Assembly (NCBI GenBank): GCA_965212005.1
Contig: OZ243038.1
Span: forward strand, 744,001 to 808,000
Length of the DNA: 64,000 bases
Direction: 5' to 3'
DNA from: G965212005 sp965212005
GTDB taxonomy: Bacteria; Pseudomonadota; Gammaproteobacteria; Porifericomitales; Porifericomitaceae
Program-made: the position numbers and the translations under genes
The notes under the pieces: generated by a model
The model's database searches: none
What the model saw: the letters and a program-made list of their open reading frames with translations, nothing else
What the model was told of the DNA's origin: nothing
Shown: piece by piece, positions 1 through 8,339 of the stretch
Position numbering within the stretch: the first letter of the stretch is position 1
Layout of the letters: the number at the start of each line of letters is the position of its first letter

Positions 1-1131
1 TCGCCGCTCCGTAGCCACAAGATCGCGCACCGCGGTCAGCCCGGTGGCAAGGCTGAGAACTTCAATGGTGAAGCCGAGGGTGGCGGTATTGCCGTCGCCG
101 GCGGTGACGGTGTAAGTGTAGCCGGTGGCGGCTTGCTCCGTGTCCGGCGTGCCGGAAAGGACGCGGGTGTCGGCGTCAAACGTCAGCCCGTTCGGCAGGC
201 CGCCACCGCCGGTCGGGGCCAGGCTGTAGCTCAACGTACCCTCACCGCCGCTGGCCGCCGGCAGGGTGAGATCGGTGATGGCGCTATTGGCAAGGTAGGT
301 CTGGTTGGCGATGGGCTGCATGCCCGCGAAGGTCGGGGCAGTGGCGACAACCCTGAGCATGTTGTCCGTGGTCAAGTCACCGGCACTAGTGTGCGCCGCG
401 CCGGCTACGGTGACGCCGATTCTGGTGTTGGCGTCAATGCCGGTGCTGTCGGTGTAGGCCAACGTCAGGGTGGCCGCCGTGGCACTGTCGCGAGCGACGT
501 TGCTGACGGTGACGCCGGTCCCTGCGCTCAGGTTCAGGGTGAACTGCCCCGCCGTCGGCGAAGTCTCGTACTCGGTGTTTTCGAGGGTGACCGTCAGGGT
601 TGTGCCGTTGAGCGCGGTCTCGGCGATCGTAATGAAGGTGTCCGGGGCGCTGATGGTGGCGCGGGGCTGCGTGGGCGGCGCGCTTGTGACAGTCGCCGTC
701 AGCCGGTAATTGCCGGTGGTGGCACCAGCTCCGTCAGCACAAAGCAAGTGGTCTCCGGTTTGTGTCGCCGTATGGGTAATTCGGGCATTTAAATCTCCTG
801 CTGAGAAGTCGATGTCGTCATTAGCTACAAGCACGCCGGCGGAGCCCGTGCAGTCACCAAAGGCACTCTGTCCGGGCGGATATAAAGCGATGCGAGGGTC
901 CAAAGTATCGCTTGTTGCCGCGGCATCAATCTGGTAGGCACCGCCGGATATGAGCCTGACCCGAAGGACGTCCTGGTCAGTGGCAGAAGCAATATCGCTG
1001 GAGAATATGCCAGGCGCAAAGAGTCTTACCGTGGTGGTGCCGTCGCCGGGGATGTCCTGCGCCGAGGCGTAGTGGGCCGGCAGCAAGCCCAGCAGCAGCA
1101 GTACGAAGACCTGGTTTATCCGGTTTGTCAT
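1..1131 (-). CDS. Gene A: giant surface autotransporter, N-terminal part (runs off left edge)
   Basis: The minus frame is open from an ATG at 1129..1131 to the window edge (about 377 codons). It starts with a Sec signal peptide (MTNR..., hydrophobic LLLLGLLPA core, likely cleavage after ASA at residue 24). A single PPC-like beta domain beginning DIPGDG follows (about residues 25-155), then a Calx-beta/cadherin-like stretch and a putative Ig (He_PIG) domain ending near the edge. The sequence is almost identical to gene C from 39091 rightwards, but C has two PPC-like domains where A has one; the difference is exactly 399 bp (133 codons). No strong Shine-Dalgarno is visible. The missing C-terminus is presumably an autotransporter barrel as in B, C and D (inference). 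Its promoter lies beyond an IS256 insertion, so expression may be affected. Confidence 0.85.
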   Translation of the reverse strand, partial: MTNRINQVFVLLLLGLLPAHYASAQDIPGDGTTTVRLFAPGIFSSDIASATDQDVLRVRLISGGAYQIDAAATSDTLDPRIALYPPGQSAFGDCTGSAGVLVANDDIDFSAGDLNARITHTATQTGDHLLCADGAGATTGNYRLTATVTSAPPTQPRATISAPDTFITIAETALNGTTLTVTLENTEYETSPTAGQFTLNLSAGTGVTVSNVARDSATAATLTLAYTDSTGIDANTRIGVTVAGAAHTSAGDLTTDNMLRVVATAPTFAGMQPIANQTYLANSAITDLTLPAASGGEGTLSYSLAPTGGGGLPNGLTFDADTRVLSGTPDTEQAATGYTYTVTAGDGNTATLGFTIEVLSLATGLTAVRDLVATERR

Positions 1132-1277
1132 TCTTGCTTGCATTATTGTATGGCCGCTGTGCCGTGGTGCTTTGCTATTTGGGGGAGGGGCAGGATTGCC
1201 CGGCAAAAGCGGGAAACGGCGGGAGAGGATAGCCACCCACCCGGACAGTAAGGCAAGCATCGGCACCCGACCGGCCT

Positions 1278-1285
1278 TTGCGAAC
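1278..1285. repeat. IS256 target-site duplication, left copy
   Basis: TTGCGAAC directly precedes the IS256 left end and is repeated directly after its right end at 2587..2594. The uninterrupted target is visible in the gene C leader near 40801 (tttgcgaacaga). Confidence 0.9.
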
Positions 1286-2586
1286 GGGACTGTAAAATTT
1301 ACTGTGTAAATGGCGGGTTATCACAGTGAAGCTCGCTCACCGAACAAGATCATAAACTGGCTCATCGCCTGTTTCCAATCCCGGATCGGCATGGTCCACT
1401 TCCGCGTGATTTCATGCAAGGCCAAGTATAATACTTTCATCACCGATTCATCGTTCGGGAATGAGCGCCTCGTTCGGGTTACCTTGCGCAGCGAGGCATT
1501 CAGCGATTCTATGGCATTGGTGGTGTAGATTACCTTGCGGATCTGTGGCGGATAATCGAAGAACACGCTCAGGCGCTCCCAGTTGTTACGCCAGGATTGG
1601 CTGATGCCCGGATGTTCCTGGTCCCAGCGCTCGGCAAAAGCCGCCAGGGCTTGCTCCGCTTCCGTGAGGGTGGATGCACTGTAAATACGCCTCAAGTCAG
1701 CGGCAACCGCTTTGCGCTGTTTCCAGCTCACATAGCGCAGAGAATGGCGAACCTGATGTACGATACACAGTTGCACCCGGGTTTGCGGGTAAACGGCCTC
1801 TATGGCTTGCGCAAAGCCCTTCAAACCATCGGTGCAGGCGAGCAGGATATCCTGTACCCCGCGGTTCTTCAGCTCGGTCATGACCGATAGCCAGAACCGG
1901 GCGCCCTCGGTCTGCGCCAGCCACAAGCCCAGCAGCTCTTTCTCCCCCTCCCGGTTGATGCCCAGCGCCAGGTAAACCGATTTATTCTCTACCCCACCCG
2001 AAGCACGGCTGCGAACCACCAGGGCATCCAGATAGACAATGGGATAAACGCTCTCCAGCGGGCGGTTCTGCCAGGCCTTGACCTCCTCCATCACCCCATT
2101 GGTGACCTGGGAGATAAAACTGGCTGACACCTCAACACCATAAACCTCCATAAAATGGGCTTGGATATCCCGGGTGGTCATACCCTTGGCATACAGGGAG
2201 ATAATACGCTCATCGAAGCCGTTGAGCTGCCTTTCGCCCTTTTTGACCAGTTGCGGGGCAAACTGGCCATTGCGGTCACGGGGGACTTGCAGATCGATCT
2301 CTCCGTGGACACTGCGTACAGTTTTGCCGCTTTTGCCGTTGCGAGAGTTGCCGGTGTTATTGCCCGTGACGTCATGTTTTGAATAGCCGAGATGTTGTTC
2401 CATCTCCGCTTCAAGGACGCGTTCCGCCACGCGTTTGGTGAGCCGCCTGAGCAAGCCATCCTCACCCAAAATATCTTCCGGTGATGTGTTTCCTTCCAGT
2501 AGCTGGTCGATCAATTTGTCTGATATTGGCATTGGTTAGTCCTCCAGAATTCACAATGCCATTTACACAAACTTTTTTACAGTCCC
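1286..2586 (-). mobile_element. IS256-family insertion sequence, apparently complete (1301 bp)
   Basis: The ends are imperfect terminal inverted repeats: inward from the left GGGACTGTAAAA then TGTGTAAATGGC; inward from the right GGGACTGTAAAA then TGTGTAAATGGC with a few differences between the blocks. It is flanked by the 8-bp direct repeat TTGCGAAC, a target duplication size typical of IS256 elements. It interrupts the leader shared with gene C and so separates gene A from its promoter by 1.3 kb. Intact ends, target duplication and transposase suggest a recent insertion, later than the segmental duplication because the C copy lacks it. Confidence 0.93.
1321..2532 (-). CDS. IS256-family transposase (mutator-type DDE)
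   Basis: 403 residues, the normal length for the family. It catalyses cut-and-paste/copy transposition of the surrounding element. DDE catalytic residues are visible: D169 in IVYLDALVV, D235 in ACTDGLKGF and E342 in TTNAIESLN; the family C-x2-H motif is C256-I-V-H259. The start ATG at 2532 is preceded by a strong Shine-Dalgarno (GGAGGA, 7 nt spacing). No frameshift or internal stop is seen, so the element is probably active. Stop lies 35 bp inside the left end. Confidence 0.97.
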   Translation of the reverse strand: MPISDKLIDQLLEGNTSPEDILGEDGLLRRLTKRVAERVLEAEMEQHLGYSKHDVTGNNTGNSRNGKSGKTVRSVHGEIDLQVPRDRNGQFAPQLVKKGERQLNGFDERIISLYAKGMTTRDIQAHFMEVYGVEVSASFISQVTNGVMEEVKAWQNRPLESVYPIVYLDALVVRSRASGGVENKSVYLALGINREGEKELLGLWLAQTEGARFWLSVMTELKNRGVQDILLACTDGLKGFAQAIEAVYPQTRVQLCIVHQVRHSLRYVSWKQRKAVAADLRRIYSASTLTEAEQALAAFAERWDQEHPGISQSWRNNWERLSVFFDYPPQIRKVIYTTNAIESLNASLRKVTRTRRSFPNDESVMKVLYLALHEITRKWTMPIRDWKQAMSQFMILFGERASL

Positions 2587-2594
2587 TTGCGAAC
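2587..2594. repeat. IS256 target-site duplication, right copy
   Basis: TTGCGAAC, identical to 1278..1285. Confidence 0.9.
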
Positions 2595-2670
2595 AGATGG
2601 TATCTAACCGCCAAGAATATTTTCCAAAACATTATTGTCACCCTACCAGTACCCGCAACAGCTTCATGGG

Positions 2671-2699
2671 ACTGTAACAGATACGGTCACCGTTGACAA
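2671..2699 (-). promoter_or_regulatory. Predicted sigma70 promoter of gene A (module copy 1)
   Basis: On the minus strand a -35 box TTGTCA (2694..2699) and a -10 box TACAGT (2671..2676) are separated by 17 bp. Four further copies with the same spacing precede the 6-kb pseudogene, the DUF1640-like gene, B and C. This copy has the weakest -10 and is now cut off from gene A by IS256. Confidence 0.55.
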
Positions 2700-2709
2700 T
2701 TTTATGTAT

Positions 2710-2812
2710 GGGCCACCACATACTGGACCAATCCGGGATTTGCCGGGCACTGGCCTGGCAGGGGGTCCGGCAGCCCAATCCCCGGTGCGGGCGGTCGCCG
2801 TTGTAGCGTTGC
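2710..2812 (-). pseudogene. IS-X transposase C-terminal fragment
   Basis: The minus strand encodes the tail of the IS481/IS3-like transposase (RPHRGLGCRTP... then MWWP) also found at 4801..4905, 40934..41040 and 60787..60870. Only the element end remains here. It abuts the gene A promoter at its -35 side. The following bases to 2963 hold a second shared motif (GGCTTCCTTTTTTCAGCAGG, 2856..2876) that matches half of the terminator module seen complete at 62751; nothing coding is seen there. Confidence 0.75.
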
Positions 2813-2963
2813 AAATACGCCGGCAGGCAGTCGTTTGTGCCGGATCAGCACGTCGGCTTCCTTTTTTCAGCAGGCCATGAGTCCGGAATGTTTCCGGCCC
2901 TATGCATCAGCCTTAATCGTTTGACTTCAATGCATCCCAAGTACGTTGGTCCAGCATCGGATG

Positions 2964-3617
2964 CTACAAGAATTTGACCAACAAAAAGCTGACCATTACT
3001 ATCGAACCAAGAATCAGGGGGAGCCGCCAGGCGATGCTCTCTTTCAGGCTATCCACGGTCGTCACCAGCGCCTCCAGCGTGCGCATCATCTCTGTCTGCG
3101 ACATATATTCACGCTCCATCACAGCTTTGATATCGTCCGGCGACAATGCATCCCGGTCCTGGTAGGGACCGGCATATTTAACTTCCACCTCTTTCTCAAG
3201 ACGGTGAAACTCAATAGTCAGAAAAGTATCTTTGTAAGGTAGAGCAATGGACTTTGTCGAAAGGTTGGTCAGACCAACTATGAGCCGCCCGCAAAACCCC
3301 GGATCAACCTGCGCCCCGACGGTGGCGATTATCCCTTTGCGTGCGTAGGTGCTGGTCAGCCCGAAACGACCGACATGCCGCGCACTCATAGTAAGCTTCT
3401 CGCAGGTGGTGACAAGTACGAAGTCGCCGGGCCTGATTTCCACAAATCCGGTTTTTTCCAGGTCTGTTATTTTCTTGTGTGAGGAGCTGGCCGCTTGGCG
3501 CCCGACGCGCAGATCATAGGACGCTGGTTGTATCAACCTTTCAGAGAAAGGCTCGATACTGATTCCGCCCTGCTCCATCTTACAGGCAGCGCGAATGTCC
3601 CGGTCAGAAAGAATCAT
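2964..3617 (-). CDS. dCTP deaminase/dUTPase-fold protein with C-terminal membrane anchor, copy 1
   Basis: 217 residues. The N-terminal two thirds match the Dcd family: ILSDRDI start, IQPASYDLRVG (29-39), PGDFVLV (63-69), S89 and R93 corresponding to the conserved Ser/Arg pair, and the AQVDPGF-GRL block (102-112). The catalytic glutamate ten residues after the DPG aspartate is glycine here (G115 in IVGLTN), so deamination is unlikely (inference). The last 20 residues (WRLPLILGSIVMVSFLL) are a single predicted transmembrane helix, not found in ordinary Dcd. Role unknown; nucleotide sensing or a structural role at the membrane is possible. No clear Shine-Dalgarno. It differs from the copy at 41188..41841 by four residues and about five bases. 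Confidence 0.8.
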   Translation of the reverse strand: MILSDRDIRAACKMEQGGISIEPFSERLIQPASYDLRVGRQAASSSHKKITDLEKTGFVEIRPGDFVLVTTCEKLTMSARHVGRFGLTSTYARKGIIATVGAQVDPGFCGRLIVGLTNLSTKSIALPYKDTFLTIEFHRLEKEVEVKYAGPYQDRDALSPDDIKAVMEREYMSQTEMMRTLEALVTTVDSLKESIAWRLPLILGSIVMVSFLLVKFL

Positions 3618-3701
3618 GATTGAGATTCAACTTAATTTTCATGGTTGCTTCGGCCATGGTACTCTCAATGCCCCGCCGCTACAAACTGCTGTACAGGTTC
3701 T

Positions 3702-4799
3702 TGGATTCAACCTCGAAGTGCAACAGGGGGGTTTATGCCGAATAGTGCCTGATCGGTGTTTTCATGCCAAGGCATTTGCGCGGCCGGTTATTGATCTGGT
3801 TGACCCCATGCGCCAGTTGCAAGATTCTGATGGTCTAAAGATCATAGCTTTGGGGGAAATACTGCCGTATCAGCCCGTTGGTATTCTCATTGGTTCCTCG
3901 CTCCCAGGACGCGTAGGGATGGGCGAAATAGAAGTCGGCCTGCAGTGCGTCGTTGACCGCTTCATGGGCAGCGAATTCGGTGCCGTTATCCGAGGTCAAG
4001 GTATGCACCCGGTCTTTGATCGCGGTCAGGTTTCTAATCAGCGCCTCGCTCACCGCCGGCGACTTCCGGTTGGGCAGGATATCAATGTACACAAAGCGCG
4101 TGGCGCGCTCGACCATGGTCAGCATAACGGCGGTATTGTTTTTCCCATACACCGTGTCCAGCTCCCAATCGCCGATGCGGGCTCTTTGCTCCACCAACGC
4201 CGGGCGCTGCTCAATGGACACCCGATTGGGTATCGAGCCCCGCGCACCTTGCTAGCGTAGCGTTGCTTCCACTTTTTCCGGCAGCGTAACTGCTTATACA
4301 GACAACCGCCGTGGTACTTGTCGTTGCGAATGTGCCGGTAGATCCATTCATGACTGACCGCCACCCCGCCGGTTTTCCCCAGCCACAGGCTGATCTGCTC
4401 CGGGCTCCACTTCTCATGCAGCAGCCCTTCGATGAGTTGCCAATCTGGCCGGCCAATACGCGCCCCGGACTTAGCTGCGCGGCGCGCCATGGCCTGCTTG
4501 TGCGCCCCGGCTGGACGATAAGCGCCCGCTCTGGCGGTGCGCCGCCACACACGCCCCCGACTGGCCCCATTGCGGCGTATCTCCCGGCTGATGGTGCTTT
4601 TGTTGACACCGATAATATTGGCGATAGTTTGTTGCGAATACCCTTGCTTCAACCCAGTGGAAATCTGCTATCGTTGAACACGGGTGAGGTGCGTGTAGTG
4701 TTTCATAAGGCAACTCCTTATATTGATTCTGGACAATCAAGATGCTACCGCATCTCACCTTTCCTTCATCGGTGAAGTTGCACTTAAGCGTTGAATTCA
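3702..4799 (-). mobile_element. IS30-family element, copy 1 (defective)
   Basis: The ends carry matching inverted repeats: inward from the left TGGATTCAAC then AAGTGCAAC; inward from the right TGAATTCAAC then AAGTGCAAC. About 1.1 kb, normal for IS30. No convincing target duplication, because both copies moved as part of the segmental duplication and the flanks are other IS debris. Confidence 0.8.
3733..4706 (-). pseudogene. IS30-family transposase, frameshifted and nonsense-mutated
   Basis: Same protein as 41957..42931. The start ATG at 4706 follows a perfect AAGGAG Shine-Dalgarno, but codon 13 is TAG (4668..4670) where family members have tyrosine (RVQR-Y-QI). A one-base deletion near 4247 (ccccgcgcacc against ccccgccgcacc in the other copy) splits the frame, and TCG to TAG near 3837 ends the C-terminal part early at QSYDL. 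The HTH (STISREIRRN) and DDE motifs (DWELDTVYGK, TSDNGTEF, NENTNG) remain recognisable in pieces. Confidence 0.9.
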
Positions 4800-4800
4800 C

Positions 4801-5572
4801 GGGCCACCACATACCGGCCCAATCCAGGATTTGCCGGGCGCTGGCCTGGCAGGGGGTCCGGCAGCCCAATCCCCGGTGCGGGCGTGCGCCGTTGTAGCGT
4901 TGCCAATCCTCCAGCAGGCAATCGTTGAAACCGCGCTGATCATCCGACGGCAAGTCTTCCTGGTAGTCCACGAACTCCTCTTGCCCGGTGCGGTTGAAGC
5001 GCTCGCTGCAGGCGTTCCTCTTCGGGCAGCGCGGGCAAGTGTAGCAGTGGCGCCAGCCTTGCTGTTTGGCATACTCGTCCCAGGCGCCGGCGAACTCGCT
5101 GCCGTTGTCGCTCAGCGGCTGACGTGATGGAGCCCGGCAAGACCGTTTTGACCAGGTTCGCAAAGCGCATGGCGGTGCGGCGGTTGATGCCATTGGTGGC
5201 AAGGGCGAAGCGGAAGCGGCTGACGTGATGGAGCCCGGCAAGACCGTTTTGACCAGGCTCGCGAAGCGCATGGCGGTGCGGCGGTTGATACCATTGGTGG
5301 CAAGGGCGAAGCGGAAGCGGCTGGCGTGATGGAGCCCGGCAAGACCGTTTTGACCAGGTTCGCGAAGCGCATGGCGGTGCGGCGGTTGATGCCATTGGTG
5401 GCAAGGGCGAAGCGGAAGCAGCTGGCGTGACCGGGGGCGGTGAAGATAGATTGGCGGCAGCCGTTGATGAAATGCAGCACCGTATCAAAGGCCACGCAGT
5501 GGCCGGGATGGCAGTGCGCCCCTTGCGGCCAAGGCGCGGGCGGAACTTGCGTTTCAAGGGCCTGGAGGCCCC
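4801..5572 (-). pseudogene. IS-X (IS481/IS3-like) transposase remnant
   Basis: The minus strand encodes the integrase core in pieces: VAFDTVLHF (first Asp), LSDNGSEFAG (second Asp), SERFNRTGQEEF (Glu) and RPHRGLGCRTP. The N-terminal third is missing. The middle is expanded by a 101-bp triplication. Its upstream end is joined in frame to a giant-protein remnant, giving a chimeric open frame at 5112..6131. Not functional. Confidence 0.88.
5120..5422. repeat. Three tandem copies of a 101-bp segment inside IS-X
   Basis: The segment starting tgacgtgatggagcccggca begins near 5120, 5221 and 5322 with only scattered differences. Other IS-X copies carry it once (for example 43245..43350), so this is a local triplication; 101 is not a multiple of three, so each unit shifts the frame. 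Confidence 0.93.
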
Positions 5573-6231
5573 TTAAGGTGGCGGGTTGGATGCCTGGGTT
5601 GAGGAGCGTGACCGTCGGTGTGCCGCTGGGCTGCTCCCATGCGCAGGTGGTAATCGTAGCGCCTTCCGGGTCGCAGCTGCCGCTGCCGTCGAGGGTGACG
5701 ACCGCGCCCTGGTCCGCGTTTATGTGCGGACTGCCGACGATGATGGCTGGCGGCGGGTCATTGGTGCCCTGGATGGTGAACATGACGGCGGCGCTTTGGG
5801 GGCCGGCGCCTGGTCCGGTGGTCTGAGTCGCGGTTACGGTAAAAGTATCGGTGAGCGTCTCGCTGACGTCCAAATCATTCACGGTTGGGTTGGTATCGTC
5901 CAGCGTGCAGGCGATGACTACTGTTCTGGTAAGCGGTATACCATTGGATACAAAACGAGTAACGACGAGGGTTCCGTACGTGCCCGCGGTGTTCTGCAAA
6001 TTAAAAACACCTTGTCTGAAGTTTCTCGCACTCTCGCCGAGCTTCAGCATAGAGGACCGTCTATGTGGGACTACCGGGAATGCCGGCAGCCTCGGTAATG
6101 GTGTAGATGCGGTCGGGTACACCAGCATCAAAGACCTGCGCCGAGACGTGCTGCGCCGGGAGGAAGCTGAGGGCGAGCAGGGTGAGGGCGCAGGCGGAGA
6201 CCTTGTTCCGTAAGGGTAGCGAGGTCAGCTG
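5573..6231 (-). pseudogene. Remnant of a fifth giant surface protein, N-terminal part
   Basis: One minus frame (about 6231 to 6070) encodes a signal peptide with the family ending FLPAQHVSAQ and then stops at TAG. A second frame carries on with a VCBS-like domain (DTNPTVNDLDVSETLTDTF) and a PKD-like domain (ADQGAVVTLDGSGS... YAW-like CAWEQPSG). A frameshift thus separates signal and passenger, no in-frame ATG precedes the signal peptide, and the passenger is cut by IS-X debris at 5572. It has its own copy of the promoter module upstream (6548..6576), supporting common ancestry with B and C. Confidence 0.8.
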
Positions 6232-6547
6232 CCGGCGGCGGTGAGGTGGTCCGCCGGATGGTGCGAGTTGTCCCGGATAGGCGCTCTTTGGGTCAGGCGC
6301 AGGGCCTGCGGCCGTGGCGTTATGCTATTTTCTGAGGGGGGTAGAAAAACCCATTGCCCGCCCGAGAGGGGTACAGGCGGCCACTGTCCGGCAAAAGTGG
6401 GAGGCGGCGGCCACCCATCCCAACAGCAGGGCAAGCATCGGCACCCGACCGGCCTTCGCGGACGGTTGGCATCCATACGGCAAAAACATTTTGCACAGCA
6501 TCATCATTATCCCTGGTAGTACCGTGACAGTTTTACCATAGCGATAC

Positions 6548-6576
6548 TTTATAACAGACGCGGCTGCCGTTGCCAA
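6548..6576 (-). promoter_or_regulatory. Predicted sigma70 promoter (module copy 2, upstream of pseudogene)
   Basis: Minus strand TTGGCA (6571..6576), 17 bp, TATAAA (6548..6553). The leader that follows to about 6290 is nearly identical to that of the DUF1640-like gene (8010..8310), including the gcaaaaacattttgc inverted repeat. Confidence 0.65.
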
Positions 6577-7369
6577 GCCTTTGTATAGGCCACTGTCCGG
6601 CGAAAGCGGGAAGCGGCGAAAGCGGCAGCCCCCCTCTGACAAGCGAGGCCGGCGCCGACAACGGCGGGATTATGGAAACGCGCGGCAGGTGGGGAGCTTT
6701 CATGGTCATGGGTTGCCCTTTGTTATGGGTGCGGTGAAAAGCCAAACATACCCAAAACCGCCGGGGGATTGCAAGGGGCCGTATAGGTCCATAACAGATG
6801 GCAGGCCCATAACTGGCACGCCGGGTGGTTGACCGGCAAGGATGGTACGGGAGACCGCGGCGCGAGCGTCAATGAGTGAACAAGCCGACGGCGCATGCCG
6901 TCGCGTACGCCCGGCACTATCTGCCAGGCAAAGCGTGCCATGGGGGCGGTGGTGAAGTCCCCGGGGCGGCGTGTTTCGCGGGCCGGGGGCCGCCGGGGGT
7001 CACGGACAAATCCGGCCAATCTCCTTGCCAGGGGGGGTGCCGGTACGTCGGCACGCACCCCCCTTGCCCCCCTTGTCAGGGGGGCCGGCACGTCGGCACG
7101 CACCCCCCTGCCCCCCTTGTCAGGGGGCCGGTACGTCGGCACGCCAACTGTAGGCGGTCGCGACAGACCCCCCCCTGACAAGGGGGGCAGGGGGGGGTGG
7201 GCCGGGCAAACCCCCACGCCTCCGCGTGGAGAATTTTTATCGCAAGGTAAGTTGGGCTGGGGTGGTGTGGGGTTTGGGCAACCCCCCCTTGCCCCCCTTG
7301 TCAGGGGGGGGTGGCGGGTGCTGCCGCGGCGCGTCTGTTGTCACCGATGACAGGCCCGCTTCGCTCCAG
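6577..7369. repeat. Non-coding repeat region with G-rich palindromes
   Basis: No gene is supported here. Bases 6780..7010 are a near copy of 8350..8580 (also partly at 44040..44130). Bases 7020..7310 hold several copies of a G/C palindrome (CCCCCCTTGTCAGGGGGG, stem of seven pairs with a TGTC loop), some as direct ~55-bp repeats with tacgtcggcacgca and some inverted (7170..7200). The open frames on both strands are compositional. Confidence 0.8.
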
Positions 7370-7966
7370 TCAGTTCACAATCAGGCTTATCAATGTAACG
7401 ATTACACCACCCTGGGCAATCAGTGCGCCTATCATCCATTTCAGCAAATCAGCCTTCAGGTTTGCAATGTCAGCCTGAGTGGCCAAACGCAGTGCCTCAA
7501 TGTCAGCCTTGGTGGCCTGGCGCAGTGCCTCAATGTCAGCCTTGGTGGCCTGGCGCAGTGCCTCAATGTCAGCCTTGGTGGCCTGGCGCAGTGCCTCAAT
7601 GTCAGCCTTAATGCCTTCAATCTCAGCCTTGGTGGCCTGGCGCAGTGCCTCAATGTCAGCCTTAATGCCTTCAATCTCAGCCTTGGTGGCCTGGCACAGT
7701 GCCTCAATGTCAGCCTTGGTGGCCAGACGCAGTGCCTCAATGTCAGCCTTGGTGGCCAGACGCAGTGCCTCAATGTCAGCTTTAATGCCTTCAATGTCAG
7801 CCTTGGTGGCCAGACGCAGTGCCTCGATATCAATCTTGGTGGCCAGATTGCTATTGAGTAGATTGACCTGTTCATCGGCCAGCACTTCGGCCTGTTCTTC
7901 GGTAAAGCCGTGTTCAGTCAAGTGCTTAATGAACTTGTGCGTATCGAATGCGATTGCTTCAGTCAT
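7370..7966 (-). CDS. DUF1640-like coiled-coil protein with C-terminal membrane helix
   Basis: 198 residues. The N-terminus (FDTHKFIKHLTEHGFTEEQAE, residues 6-26) matches the DUF1640/CCDC90 family, whose function in bacteria is not settled. Residues about 45-165 are perfect coiled-coil repeats of 11 residues (xATKADIEALR) with three 18-residue units that insert EGIKADI. The last about 22 residues form one transmembrane helix (WMIGALIAQGGVIVTLISLIV). Start ATG at 7966 lacks a strong Shine-Dalgarno. It is transcribed from a copy of the promoter used by the giant surface genes, so co-regulation is plausible (inference). Confidence 0.85.
   Translation of the reverse strand: MTEAIAFDTHKFIKHLTEHGFTEEQAEVLADEQVNLLNSNLATKIDIEALRLATKADIEGIKADIEALRLATKADIEALRLATKADIEALCQATKAEIEGIKADIEALRQATKAEIEGIKADIEALRQATKADIEALRQATKADIEALRQATKADIEALRLATQADIANLKADLLKWMIGALIAQGGVIVTLISLIVN
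7470..7835. repeat. 33-bp coding tandem repeats (hendecads) with 21-bp inserts
   Basis: The unit reads on the plus strand as cagtgcctcaatgtcagcc plus ttggtggcctggcg, repeated about ten times with almost no divergence; three units carry a 21-bp insert. The reading frame is preserved by every unit length (33 or 54 bp), so copy number can change without frameshift. Confidence 0.93.
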
Positions 7967-8310
7967 TGGGGGACCAGGCCGGATGGTGTGGATGGTGCCG
8001 GACAGGCGCTCTTTGGGCTACGCGCAGCGGCCTGCGGGCGTAACCCAATGGCACTCCCGGCACTCATGGCCGTGCCCCCGGTTTGTGCGGCGGGGGAAGA
8101 AACCCATTGCCCGCCCGAGAGGGGCACAGGCGGCCACTGTTCGGCAAAAGCGGGAGGCGGCGAGAGCGGCAGCCACCCATCCGGACAGCAGGACAAGCAT
8201 CGACACCCGACCGGCCTTCGCGGACGGTTGGCATCCATACGGCAAAAACATTTTGCACAGCATCATCATTATCCCTGATAGTACCCATGACAGTTTTACA
8301 ATAGCGATAC

Positions 8311-8339
8311 TTTATAACAGACGCGACTACCGTTGCCAA
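8311..8339 (-). promoter_or_regulatory. Predicted sigma70 promoter of DUF1640-like gene (module copy 3)
   Basis: Minus strand TTGGCA (8334..8339), 17 bp, TATAAA (8311..8316). Leader to the ATG at 7966 is about 340 nt and closely matches copy 2 in its promoter-proximal 250 nt. Confidence 0.68.

Larger units (their letters stand above)
1..4799. repeat. Segmental duplication, copy 1
   Basis: Apart from the IS256 insertion and a 399-bp in-frame domain difference, this stretch repeats 39091..43025: the gene A/C N-terminus, leader and promoter, IS-X tail, dCTP-deaminase-like gene and IS30. Position 1 aligns with 39091, so the duplication continues beyond the left edge. The right limit coincides with the IS30 outer end, after which the flanks differ in detail. 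Confidence 0.85.

Noticed and set aside
2964..3617. Naming this gene dcd
   Set aside because: The fold motifs match, but the catalytic glutamate is missing and a membrane helix is added, so an active dCTP deaminase is not supported.
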